A stretch of DNA of 23,722 bases from a virus. This document shows positions 7,331 through 15,085 of the stretch, one piece after another (the first letter of the stretch is position 1; every line of letters starts with the position of its first letter). The stretch covers positions 1-23,722 of IMG/VR virus record IMGVR_UViG_3300019776_000698; one strand, 5' to 3'. Made by a program: the position numbers and the translations under genes. Below the pieces are notes generated by a model that was not told the DNA's origin, searched no databases, and worked only from the letters and a program-made list of their open reading frames with translations.

Positions 7331-8326
7331 TTACGGGCCTCCTGGAGCTGGTGTTGTAGGTGTTGGAGCGTTAATTAACTTCACATTAACAGGGGTTTCT
7401 CCATATAATACAGAATGCATATTTTGACTCGGCATTATCATATCTGTTAAAGTCATTTCAATTTCAAATGCATCAGGTATATTACGAACCTTATTACCAA
7501 AGGGTATACGATGAATATGTCCTCTGTTATATATTTTAAGATCACTTACATAAGCCCCTATACTAAAATATTGACCTGGTGCATAAACGGTATAAAAAAC
7601 AGGTGGTATAGCAGTTATAAAATCTCTTTTATTAAAAAGATTTTGATATGTTAGTAAATAGCATAGTTCCCAATTTTTTTGTATATCATCTTCTTCAAGT
7701 GTATTAAATAGAGGAAATTTTATTGTAATAGAACGAGGGGTTGATGATTCCCAAAGTTTAGGTCTATCCATAATACCCACCCGGGGGTATTTTGCTTCAT
7801 ACCCAAGCCTAATAGCAGCTGTTGCAGTTTCAGCAATTCCCCCTAAACCCGGCACAATAAAATCAGCAGCATTTTTAGCTTTTTCTAAAATATCTAAAGA
7901 TGTCCAAGAATTATTAATATCGGTATTAATATCAGAAAAAAATGGTAAGCGGTAACTAAAATTACTAGAGTTAGCAAAATCTAATAATCCTTTATAGCCG
8001 GCTACATAACTATCAGAAGCCATAGGGTTTTCACTACCAGTACTATTACCAGTTGGTGTAATTTGCTGACCGGTACCTTCAGCGTAGTAAAGAGCAGAAC
8101 TTTCTAAACTTGATCGTAATATTCTCCATTCTGTTAAAACAATATCAGGCACTTCTTGTCTTGCTTCGTATGATAAACGAGTAGATGTCCATGCATAGTC
8201 ATTAATTACATCAATATATCCTGTACCAGATTTTGGTTTTAAAAAGTTAGCCAAACCGCCACGAGCACCAGAGTAGTTTTTCGGGGCTTCAGTAGTAAAA
8301 AGTTTTGGTTCAAGAGTTAATGCCAT
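7331..8326 (-). CDS. 48: Baseplate tail-tube cap protein, gp48-like
   Basis: The 331-aa protein is likely the tube-fold cap that joins baseplate and tail tube. The C-terminal pattern, NIPDAFEIEMTLTDMIMPSQ followed by LYG, resembles the end of T4 gp48 (NLPSTFTLEITMREIITLNR, then LYTG). The middle part has RSITIKFPLFNTL and a helix with NWELCYLLTYQNLF, as in the gp48 middle region. It directly follows the tape-measure gene, as gene 48 follows gene 29 in T4, and its length is close to gp48 (364 aa). Its start is preceded by AATAAATA five bases before ATG, overlapping the tape-measure stop. gp54 is the main alternative. Confidence 0.6.
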   Translation of the reverse strand: MALTLEPKLFTTEAPKNYSGARGGLANFLKPKSGTGYIDVINDYAWTSTRLSYEARQEVPDIVLTEWRILRSSLESSALYYAEGTGQQITPTGNSTGSENPMASDSYVAGYKGLLDFANSSNFSYRLPFFSDINTDINNSWTSLDILEKAKNAADFIVPGLGGIAETATAAIRLGYEAKYPRVGIMDRPKLWESSTPRSITIKFPLFNTLEEDDIQKNWELCYLLTYQNLFNKRDFITAIPPVFYTVYAPGQYFSIGAYVSDLKIYNRGHIHRIPFGNKVRNIPDAFEIEMTLTDMIMPSQNMHSVLYGETPVNVKLINAPTPTTPAPGGP

Positions 8327-8331
8327 AAAAA

Positions 8332-8339
8332 TATTTATT
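8332..8339 (-). promoter_or_regulatory. Late promoter motif AATAAATA before gp48-like gene
   Basis: The minus strand reads AATAAATA, 7 of 8 to T4 late consensus, ending five bases before the ATG at 8326. It overlaps the stop of the tape-measure gene. It would serve the gp48-gp53-hub set. Confidence 0.55.
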
Positions 8340-11300
8340 AAGCAAATTGAGCTCTAACTGCTCTTATAGGATCAGAATTTCTATTAGCAGCAACAGATGC
8401 ACTTGCTGGCTCTTCTTGTCTACCTCCAGCGTTGATAATAGTTGATGATCGTTGGGTAGTTAATTTCTTATCGATAATTGTTACAAATTTTATTAATGTT
8501 CGAGTTAATTCTGCTAATGATGCATTTGTATCTTTTGTATTATCGGCAATATTTTCTAGTGTGTCGTTATTTAAACTTAAATCAGTTTTATTGAAATATT
8601 TTTCAAGGGATATTGCTTCTGGTTTAGGTAAAACAGTTTCTCCTGACGATAGTAAAGCAGGATAAGTATCATCAGGGTAACCTTGTGGTATAACACCACC
8701 ATCTTTCATTCCTGGTAAATCTTTTTGTTGTTGAATAGGTGTTGTAGACGAAGGTTGAACGGTTTTTGATATGTCAGAAGAAGGAGGTGCACCGAACCAA
8801 GAGCTTGGATCCCAAGATAAATTACTCCACCAATCTTTAACACCACCAATCAAGTTTCCAACAAAACCTGTAACCTTTTCAAACAGAGTATCTTTCATCC
8901 ACGTCCAAAGTTTTTTAATAGGATTTTCTTGTTTTTGATCAATTTCAATTTCTTGTTCTGTAAAACCAAACAAATCTAAAATCCAACCCATACCCGGTAT
9001 AATACGAGCAATTGTATTTAAAGCATTGCCCCATTGGCCGTTTAAAAGGAATTCCCCTGTTTTAATTAAACGACCAATAACTGGAAGCTTTTTAGCAACA
9101 TCATATATCCATTTAGCAACACCCTTAGTAAATTCTAGTACTTTTTTACCTGCTGTTTTTAATGTACCTATAGGATCTTTTTTAAGGTCACCGCCTGTAA
9201 AGTACTCTATAACAGCTACTAAAGGATCAAATAAAGGGTTGATACGAGCAAAATTCCATAAAGCTTCTTTCCATTCCCCTTTAAAGATATTTTCTACCAT
9301 AGCTAGAAGAGGGCCAATGACTGGAATATATTTTATACCAGACCATATCATTTTAACAATACCCTTACCAAATTCTAACATCTTACCGGCAATTTCTTTT
9401 AAATTGCCTTTTCTGAGTGTCTCTTTTATATTTGTTCCTGTAAAATATTCAACAAGACCTACTAAAGGATCAAATAAAGGGTTAATGCGTGCAAAGTTCC
9501 ACAAAGCATCAAACCACTCACCTTTAAATAGGTTTTCAATCATCGCTAAGAGCGGCCCGATAACTGGAATATATTTTATACCAGACCATATCATTTTAAC
9601 AATTCCTTTACCCCATTCTAGTATTTTACTACCAATTTCTCTCAAGTTACCTTTTCTAAGAGTTTCTTTTATATTAGAACCAGTAAAGTATTCGATAAGG
9701 GCGACGACAGGGTCAAATAAAGGATTTATACGAGCAAAGTTCCATAAAGCATCAAACCACTTACCTTTAAATAAACATTCAGCTGTCTCTATTAAGGGTC
9801 CAATAACAGGTATATATTTTATACCTTTCCAAATTAATGAACCTAGACCTTTAGCCCATTCCCAAAGTATGTTACCTTTCTTTTTACTTGCTTTAGCATC
9901 CGCTCCTCCTGATTTAAAATCTAAGAAAGCGTTAAGAATATCTAAACCAAAAGCAATTGCCGTACCAATACCTGGGAATAAAGATGCAATACCTGATAAG
10001 ACATCTATAATACCGCCAATTATATCTCCAGATTTAAAACGAGTGAAAGCGAACCCCCAGCTAATAATTGTGCCTATACCGGGTATTTTTGTGAGTACTG
10101 GTTTTAAAAATTTAAATAATTTACTTCCAATTGTTGCAAAAAGTTTTCCTACACCACCTAAAGCTTTACCTATAACAGATTTACCAGCAACTTTACCAAA
10201 TATACCGGTTATACTTTTAAAAATATTACTCCCTATCCCTTTTACAAATGTAAATATATTGGCAAATATAGAGGTAAAAAAACCTTTAACTTTACTAAAC
10301 ACATTAGTAATTGAGCTTGTAAGACTTGATAATATAGAAGTAAATTTTGTTGAAACACTTTTACCTATTTGTAGTAATGTTTTATAAACATCTTTACCAA
10401 ATAAACGTCCTATAAATTTAGCAGCATTTTTAAGAGAATTGCCTATTAATTTAAATACCAATTTTAAATTTTCAATAAAAAGTTTAGCTCCTGCTTGAAT
10501 TAATTTTATACCACCCGTTAAACCTATTTTACTTAGTATTTTAAGTAAACCTTTAAAAGGTCCATCTGTCATTAAACCAGTAACAAGAGCGGCTAAACCG
10601 CCTAATAGTAAAGCTATACCACCACCTAAAAGACCGAGACCACTCCCTTTTTTAGGAAAAAGATCTTTTAACCCTTTTGTAAGTTTATCAAACAAGTTTT
10701 TAAATATACCTCCTAACCCCTCTTTTAAAAACTTTGCTGCATTTTCAGCAATACCGACAATAACAACTTTTTTTGGTTTTTCGTCTTCTTTTATTAACGT
10801 TGGTCGGCCACCTTCTCCTGTATTTTTATTTTCTTTTGGTACTGAAACTTGTTGTAATTTTTCAGTACCTAGAATTTTAAGATCTTTTAATTTATCAATT
10901 CCTTTTATAGATACATCTTTTAGTTTATTAATTCCTTTTATAGATACATCTTTTAGTTTTTCAGTACCTAGAATTTTAAGATCTTTTAGTTTCTCAAGTC
11001 CTTTTGTTGAAACATCTTTAATTTTTTCAGTACCTAGTACTTTAGGGTCTTTTAGTTTTTCAGTACCTAGTACTTTAGGGTCTTTTAGTTTCTCAGTACC
11101 TAGTATTTTAAGATCTTTTAATTTTTCTAAACCTTTTATAGATATATCTTTTACTTTTTCAAGCCCTTTTACGGATATATCTTTTAGTTTCTCAGTACCT
11201 AGTATTTTAAGATCTTTTAATTTTTCTAAACCTTTTATAGATATATCTTTTAGTTTCTCAGTACCTAATACTTCGAGATCTTTTAATTTTTCGGTGCCTA

Positions 11301-11661
11301 GTACTTTAGGGTCTTTTAGTTTTTCAGTATTGTTTATTGATAACTCAGGTAATGAAATATTTTGAAAAAATTGTTTATCAAAAATTTTCCGAAAAAAGTT
11401 TTGTGTCTCTTTAGCTAGACGCCCGTCTTTTAATAGCTCAACATACAGCTTTTTAAGCTGATTAATGTAATTAGAATCAAAGAGTAGGCCTTTTTGGGAA
11501 GAAGTTTGATCGGTATTAGAACGATTTAAATTTGTAGTTACTTTTTTAAGAAGAGTATTAAAAAAGTTTTCAATAAATTTAGGATCAAGTGTTTGTTTAT
11601 CAATTTTATTGATAAACTCTGCAGCAACTTGATTAAGAAGATTATCTATAGCTACTTCCAT
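8338..11661 (-). CDS. Tail length tape-measure protein (gp29 role)
   Basis: This is the longest gene in the window (1107 aa), between the tail chaperone-like genes and the gp48-like gene, the usual place of the tape measure that sets tail length inside the tube. Layout: helical N-terminus (1-105), fifteen 11-residue repeats of the type LGTEKLKDxxV (110-274), a basic linker, a Gly/Leu hydrophobic segment able to span a membrane (about 340-364), amphipathic F/G-rich stretches, a second hydrophobic zone (about 525-580), four 81-residue repeats (615 to about 900), then a Gln/Ser-rich region and a helical C-terminus. Hydrophobic segments are typical of tape measures and may help DNA cross the inner membrane. 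It is longer than T4 gp29 (590 aa), which predicts a longer tail. CATAAATA lies six bases before the start. Confidence 0.85.
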   Translation of the reverse strand: MEVAIDNLLNQVAAEFINKIDKQTLDPKFIENFFNTLLKKVTTNLNRSNTDQTSSQKGLLFDSNYINQLKKLYVELLKDGRLAKETQNFFRKIFDKQFFQNISLPELSINNTEKLKDPKVLGTEKLKDLEVLGTEKLKDISIKGLEKLKDLKILGTEKLKDISVKGLEKVKDISIKGLEKLKDLKILGTEKLKDPKVLGTEKLKDPKVLGTEKIKDVSTKGLEKLKDLKILGTEKLKDVSIKGINKLKDVSIKGIDKLKDLKILGTEKLQQVSVPKENKNTGEGGRPTLIKEDEKPKKVVIVGIAENAAKFLKEGLGGIFKNLFDKLTKGLKDLFPKKGSGLGLLGGGIALLLGGLAALVTGLMTDGPFKGLLKILSKIGLTGGIKLIQAGAKLFIENLKLVFKLIGNSLKNAAKFIGRLFGKDVYKTLLQIGKSVSTKFTSILSSLTSSITNVFSKVKGFFTSIFANIFTFVKGIGSNIFKSITGIFGKVAGKSVIGKALGGVGKLFATIGSKLFKFLKPVLTKIPGIGTIISWGFAFTRFKSGDIIGGIIDVLSGIASLFPGIGTAIAFGLDILNAFLDFKSGGADAKASKKKGNILWEWAKGLGSLIWKGIKYIPVIGPLIETAECLFKGKWFDALWNFARINPLFDPVVALIEYFTGSNIKETLRKGNLREIGSKILEWGKGIVKMIWSGIKYIPVIGPLLAMIENLFKGEWFDALWNFARINPLFDPLVGLVEYFTGTNIKETLRKGNLKEIAGKMLEFGKGIVKMIWSGIKYIPVIGPLLAMVENIFKGEWKEALWNFARINPLFDPLVAVIEYFTGGDLKKDPIGTLKTAGKKVLEFTKGVAKWIYDVAKKLPVIGRLIKTGEFLLNGQWGNALNTIARIIPGMGWILDLFGFTEQEIEIDQKQENPIKKLWTWMKDTLFEKVTGFVGNLIGGVKDWWSNLSWDPSSWFGAPPSSDISKTVQPSSTTPIQQQKDLPGMKDGGVIPQGYPDDTYPALLSSGETVLPKPEAISLEKYFNKTDLSLNNDTLENIADNTKDTNASLAELTRTLIKFVTIIDKKLTTQRSSTIINAGGRQEEPASASVAANRNSDPIRAVRAQFA
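8962..9819 (-). repeat. Four 243-bp (81-aa) repeats in the tape measure
   Basis: Repeat anchors (K[YL]IPVIG or KLPVIG) begin at 9819, 9576, 9333 and 9090, exactly 243 bp apart. The first three units are full and share KGxWxxALWNFARINPLFDP and EYFTG blocks; the fourth is a diverged partial unit that keeps PVIG, GQWGNAL and IARI. Codons differ between copies, so the repeat is old. Confidence 0.95.
10840..11334 (-). repeat. Fifteen 33-bp (11-aa) repeats in the tape measure
   Basis: Residues 110-274 consist of fifteen 11-residue units, alternating mainly between LGTEKLKD and KGLEKLKD types with variable ends (PKV, ISI, LKI, VSI). The first and last are degenerate. Several copies are nearly identical in DNA, which suggests recent unit exchange or slippage. 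Confidence 0.95.
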
Positions 11662-11667
11662 CCATAT

Positions 11668-11675
11668 TATTTATG
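11668..11675 (-). promoter_or_regulatory. Late promoter motif CATAAATA before tape measure
   Basis: The minus strand reads CATAAATA, 7 of 8 to the T4 late consensus, ending six bases before the ATG at 11661. It falls in the short gap after the second gp26-like gene. Confidence 0.55.
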
Positions 11676-11684
11676 GACGAGATA

Positions 11685-12515
11685 TTATAGATTAAACAAT
11701 GTTGCGTCTAATGGAAGATCTTTTTCTAGTACTGTATCTTGTACTTTAAGTTTAAATGTTGTTAAAGGTGCTATTAATTTTTTGTAATCTTCTATATACT
11801 TCAACACACTGTTAATTGCTCGTGTAGGTAGTTGCTCAACAACTTTAACTCTTGTTTTAAAGTCTAATGAATCTAAAGAAAAAGCAGATTCATTAATTTT
11901 TATTATTTCAATATACTTTGAAAGTTCATTTATAAATGTTTCTCCAACAGTTGTACGTAGTTCTTCTGGCGAAGAAATTTCTAATTTCATATTTTTATGA
12001 AGCTCTTTTTCAAGTTTATTTTCTGTTTCTAAAGTAGGTAAGCTGCAAAATAAACTATACTGTTCATGTGTAAACTCTTTTGCAGTATAAGATTTAGGTT
12101 GCTTCTGAAACTCTGTGTACACGTTCATTAAATTTATAGTGCTTTTATTTTCTGTAGATAGATTATATTCTTTAATTTCGTCTTCAGAAAAATTAAAAGT
12201 ATACTCTGGTGAAATACAATCAATGCGGGTCTTTATAAGGAACAAAAGTTTATCAAATACATTTAACTTGGTAGTTACAATTTCTGAATCTATAATGTTT
12301 TCTTTAATTATAGAGTTAATTGTTATAGTAAATTCTGTGTTATAAATTGGTGAATCAACTACTGTTTTTATAAGTCGTTTGTATTGTTCGGTATTAAGTT
12401 GTTTGAACTTTACTTCTTTTTGTAAAGATGGTAGGTATACGCTGTATATGTTAGCTTTATCTATTTCTTGTAAAAGCTGAATAATGTTTTGAGCGTTTTC
12501 AGTATTAGTACTCAT
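11685..12515 (-). CDS. gp26-like tail/baseplate assembly protein, copy 2
   Basis: The 276-aa protein has the N-terminal pattern VYLPSLQKEVKFKQLNTEQ then YKRLIK, which matches the T4 gp26-type baseplate family as I know it. It lies directly before the tape measure, where tailed phages usually encode tail-assembly chaperones. It aligns with the gene just upstream over much of its length (VKFKQL against LKYKEL; VEQLPTRAINSVLKYI against LQQLPIKIYASIIKKI). It lacks that gene's C-terminal 100-residue extension. ATG at 12515 is preferred; an in-frame TTG at 12554 would add 13 residues and overlap the upstream gene. Whether it is a hub component or a tape-measure chaperone cannot be decided from the sequence. 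Confidence 0.7.
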   Translation of the reverse strand: MSTNTENAQNIIQLLQEIDKANIYSVYLPSLQKEVKFKQLNTEQYKRLIKTVVDSPIYNTEFTITINSIIKENIIDSEIVTTKLNVFDKLLFLIKTRIDCISPEYTFNFSEDEIKEYNLSTENKSTINLMNVYTEFQKQPKSYTAKEFTHEQYSLFCSLPTLETENKLEKELHKNMKLEISSPEELRTTVGETFINELSKYIEIIKINESAFSLDSLDFKTRVKVVEQLPTRAINSVLKYIEDYKKLIAPLTTFKLKVQDTVLEKDLPLDATLFNL

Positions 12516-12540
12516 ATTTGTATTTAATAAGGGGTTTAAG

Positions 12541-13503
12541 TTATTCAAGTTCAAAATTTTCTTTTTCTGCTAATGGTGGTAAATCCGGATAATTATTGGA
12601 ACCCGTAGAGTTAGACTGATTACGATTTTGTTCTTTTAAATAAAAATCTAATTTTTTGCAAAATACATAAAACTCCCCCGGAGTACAATCATCTAAATAT
12701 TCTCCAGTGAAGTGACTTGTATTTATAAGCATAAAAATGTTGCTATATAAAGTGTTTATATCTGCATTAAAAAGTAATTTTACTAAAAAACCTATACACT
12801 CGGCATCAGGCAATAATGGTAAGCGCATATTAAAGTATTTGGGATTATAAACTGATTCAAAGAAATTTATATTATTAAAAAATTCTAATATAGTTTGTAT
12901 TTTTTTAATAATGCTTGCATATATTTTTATCGGTAATTGTTGTAATGTACTGTTTTGTTCTTCAAAAGAAAGACTGCTAAATAAAATTTTATTTTTATTA
13001 ATAATAATATCTTTAATAAAAAAATTATAAATACTTTCTTTAGAATGTTTAGAATATAAAATTATATTTGAAAAAGTTGGTAGCTGGTAATTTACAGTAA
13101 TATTTGATGCATCAAATGTAGATGAAGATAATAATTCATTATAATCTAATTGTTGTAAAAGATCTGTAATTTTGATTAAATCAATAGCTACAGTAGTGGT
13201 AGTATTTTGATTATTTGGTAATTTAAAACTTAAGCTTACTTCATTACCAATACTAACACTTCTTATTAAAAGTACTAAAATTATATAATCAATATAATGT
13301 ATTTCTTTTAAAAGGTTTTTAATATTTTTTTCTACAATACAATCTTGTAATATGTTATTGAGATTTAAAAAAACAAAATCAGTATATAATTCATTACCTA
13401 ATAAACATTTAACTAAAGTACGATATTGTTTAAATGTAAGTTCTTTATACTTTAATATAACATTATTAGATAAATTAACAGTATTTAAAAGTGAACAAGG
13501 CAT
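12541..13503 (-). CDS. gp26-like tail/baseplate assembly protein, copy 1
   Basis: The 320-aa protein starts MPCSLLNTVNLSNN and has the gp26-type stretch ILKYKELTFKQYRTLVK near residues 16-32. Residues from about 219 form a helical extension (FLVKLLFNADINTLYSNIFM, then GEYLDDCTPGEFYVFCKKL) that looks like tail-assembly chaperone C-termini, and it ends in a polar tail. It is a paralog of the next gene downstream. The DNA is extremely AT-rich even for this window; long tracts have only A and T. A perfect TATAAATA (12720-12727) sits inside the gene and could be a chance match or an internal late promoter for the next gene. There is no Shine-Dalgarno sequence. Confidence 0.7.
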   Translation of the reverse strand: MPCSLLNTVNLSNNVILKYKELTFKQYRTLVKCLLGNELYTDFVFLNLNNILQDCIVEKNIKNLLKEIHYIDYIILVLLIRSVSIGNEVSLSFKLPNNQNTTTTVAIDLIKITDLLQQLDYNELLSSSTFDASNITVNYQLPTFSNIILYSKHSKESIYNFFIKDIIINKNKILFSSLSFEEQNSTLQQLPIKIYASIIKKIQTILEFFNNINFFESVYNPKYFNMRLPLLPDAECIGFLVKLLFNADINTLYSNIFMLINTSHFTGEYLDDCTPGEFYVFCKKLDFYLKEQNRNQSNSTGSNNYPDLPPLAEKENFELE

Positions 13504-13518
13504 TATTCAGCTTATGTT

Positions 13519-14391
13519 TTATGGGTATTTAGGTATTTGGGAGTCAGGACCTAATGAAGGGTTGAAAGGAACTCCAGATAGTTGTACCTGTATGGGTTTA
13601 ACATTGGAAGGGTTATTTGGAAGCGTATTATCTATAGGTGTGTTACTAGCGAAATAACTTTCTGAAGATCCTGTAACCTCTGACGGGAGTACTTCAAAAG
13701 TATAATAATGAAAATTAAAAACAACTTCTCTATTAATTGGTGAAGTTGCAGCTATATAATTGTATTCTTCAGATGTAACGCTTATAGGGCATGCTCCATG
13801 GAAAGTATATTTTTGTAAAACAGCAGGAGGTTTATCTGGGCTATAAATACCTAATTTGTAGACTTCTATAATTGCTCGATACTGTTGATTAGCGTCAGAG
13901 CGTGCTTTCATACCTAAACGAGCAGTAGTTAGTACCCAAGGTCTAATAACAGAATCAACAAAGCTTACATTGGTATCTAAAAAGGTCATTTGCAAACCTG
14001 TATAAGCATCCCGGCCGCCGCCAACAGCTGTACGGAGTAAATTTTGTTGTTGAATACCTTCAGGGTTAGCAACCATAGACTCTCCTGGAACAGAAACAGC
14101 TTGAACAAAAAAACAGCCCTTATTGTTATTTTTTAAATATTTTTCAATAATAACGTCAAGTCCTTTAGCCACATTCCAACCTGATCCAGTTTCAGGGTTA
14201 TTAGGGTCGCTACCTGTTGATGCAGCCGCTGTATTACCGTATTGTTCAAGTGTTGCTGTTTTTAATATTGCCGGTTTAACTAAATCGACTCCTTGAAAGT
14301 TAGCAACCCATAAAGCATTTTTAGGTAATGCAGAAGCTGGTTTACCTAAATACTGCTGTAAAAAATAAGGTATTTGTTCGGTAAACTCCAT
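13519..14391 (-). CDS. Putative baseplate tail-tube initiator, gp54-like
   Basis: The 290-aa protein contains a tail-tube-like core: CFFVQAVSVPGESM (about 94-107), LQMTFLDTNVSFVDSVIRPW, then YRAIIEVYKLG and the FHGACPISVTSEEYNY block. These features are shared by the small tube-fold proteins that start tube polymerisation on the baseplate (gp54 role in T4). It follows the tube gene and precedes the gp26-like pair. AATAAATA ends four bases before the ATG; the sequence AAGG there is too close to the start to act as a normal Shine-Dalgarno. gp48 or another tube paralog is possible. Confidence 0.5.
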   Translation of the reverse strand: MEFTEQIPYFLQQYLGKPASALPKNALWVANFQGVDLVKPAILKTATLEQYGNTAAASTGSDPNNPETGSGWNVAKGLDVIIEKYLKNNNKGCFFVQAVSVPGESMVANPEGIQQQNLLRTAVGGGRDAYTGLQMTFLDTNVSFVDSVIRPWVLTTARLGMKARSDANQQYRAIIEVYKLGIYSPDKPPAVLQKYTFHGACPISVTSEEYNYIAATSPINREVVFNFHYYTFEVLPSEVTGSSESYFASNTPIDNTLPNNPSNVKPIQVQLSGVPFNPSLGPDSQIPKYP

Positions 14392-14395
14392 ACCT

Positions 14396-14403
14396 TATTT
14401 ATT
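14396..14403 (-). promoter_or_regulatory. Late promoter motif AATAAATA before gp54-like gene
   Basis: The minus strand reads AATAAATA, 7 of 8 to T4 late consensus, ending four bases before the ATG at 14391. A stem-loop (14409-14424) lies just upstream. Confidence 0.55.
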
Positions 14404-14408
14404 TAATG

Positions 14409-14430
14409 TGGTTAAAATTAACCAGTTTTT
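14409..14430 (+). terminator. Possible + strand terminator hairpin between tube and gp54-like genes
   Basis: TGGTTAA (14409-14415) pairs with TTAACCA (14418-14424) around an AA loop, followed on the + strand by GTTTTT. A U-run follows only in the direction opposite to the late genes, so it could stop antisense transcription. On the minus strand it sits just upstream of a late promoter. The two-base loop would open to four in practice. Confidence 0.35.
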
Positions 14431-14440
14431 AAGAAAAAAA

Positions 14441-15070
14441 TTATCCTTCTTCTGTGTTTGTATTTGCGTTTGATGAAGCAACGTAAGCAGGTATAGTCTT
14501 TGTAGATGCACTTGTAATAGCTCCAGTACCAGTAGGGTCTCCTGTTGTACCAATTCTCCAGTATTGATATGCTAGAGTTACTGGAACAGTCTGTATGGTG
14601 CCGCTATCTCCTAAGTTATAGGATAGATCCCCAACACTAACAACATAGGCACCAAGAAGTTTATATGATCTAACAACTGCAAGTTGTTTATCAAGTAATT
14701 CCAACTCGATAAGTTGGCCTTCTCTTGCTATGTTATAATCACCTGTTGATGTACTATCGTCAAATGTTAAAAACGTAGCAGCTTCTAGAGCAGCACGAAT
14801 ATCATAACCTTGATCACATCTAAATGTAACATTCCAAGCATCTGAACCAGGATAAGTAGCGGTACCAGGAACATTAAACTGTAGCCCCATAAATGGTACC
14901 TGAACGTTAGTTATTGATCTACCTGGCAAAGTAGATGACTCTACATAAACATGTTGATCATCAGTAAACCCGGTATTTGCAAGCTGAGTAACTCGAAATT
15001 GAAACTGACGAGCGAAATCGCTTGCTTGTACTTGTGTATAGAATTTATTAATAGTTTGTGCGTTTGCCAT
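14441..15070 (-). CDS. 19: Tail tube protein, gp19 type
   Basis: This 209-aa protein would form the stacked rings of the inner tail tube. It has the gp19-type start (INKFYTQVQASDFARQFQFRV), the SSTLPGRSITNVQVPFMGL segment that resembles tube protein signatures, then NVTFRCDQGYDIRAALEAA and a final beta strand VTLAYQYWRIG. Residues after about 185 form a Ser/Thr/Ala-rich tail. It lies directly after the sheath gene, the same order as genes 18-19 in T4, and is longer than T4 gp19 (163 aa). AATAAATA lies seven bases before the ATG. It is one of several tube-fold proteins in the block, but the only one directly after the sheath. Confidence 0.85.
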   Translation of the reverse strand: MANAQTINKFYTQVQASDFARQFQFRVTQLANTGFTDDQHVYVESSTLPGRSITNVQVPFMGLQFNVPGTATYPGSDAWNVTFRCDQGYDIRAALEAATFLTFDDSTSTGDYNIAREGQLIELELLDKQLAVVRSYKLLGAYVVSVGDLSYNLGDSGTIQTVPVTLAYQYWRIGTTGDPTGTGAITSASTKTIPAYVASSNANTNTEEG

Positions 15071-15077
15071 ATATTTT

Positions 15078-15085
15078 TATTTATT
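15078..15085 (-). promoter_or_regulatory. Late promoter motif AATAAATA before tail tube
   Basis: The minus strand reads AATAAATA, 7 of 8 to T4 late consensus, ending seven bases before the ATG at 15070 and overlapping the stop of the sheath gene. Confidence 0.55.

Noticed and set aside
9026-10387. A 453-codon open frame on the + strand
   Set aside because: It lies wholly antisense to the tape-measure gene; its length and repeats mirror the repeats of that gene, and it has no promoter or start context.
10840-11334. CRISPR-like array because of regular 33-bp units
   Set aside because: Units are contiguous, lack spacers and keep one reading frame of the tape-measure gene.
12536-12560. Programmed frameshift joining the two gp26-like genes (an A AAT TTT heptamer occurs near the end of the first)
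   Set aside because: A -1 slip there meets TGA at once; the second gene is in the +1 frame, has its own ATG at 12515 and a complete N-terminal domain.
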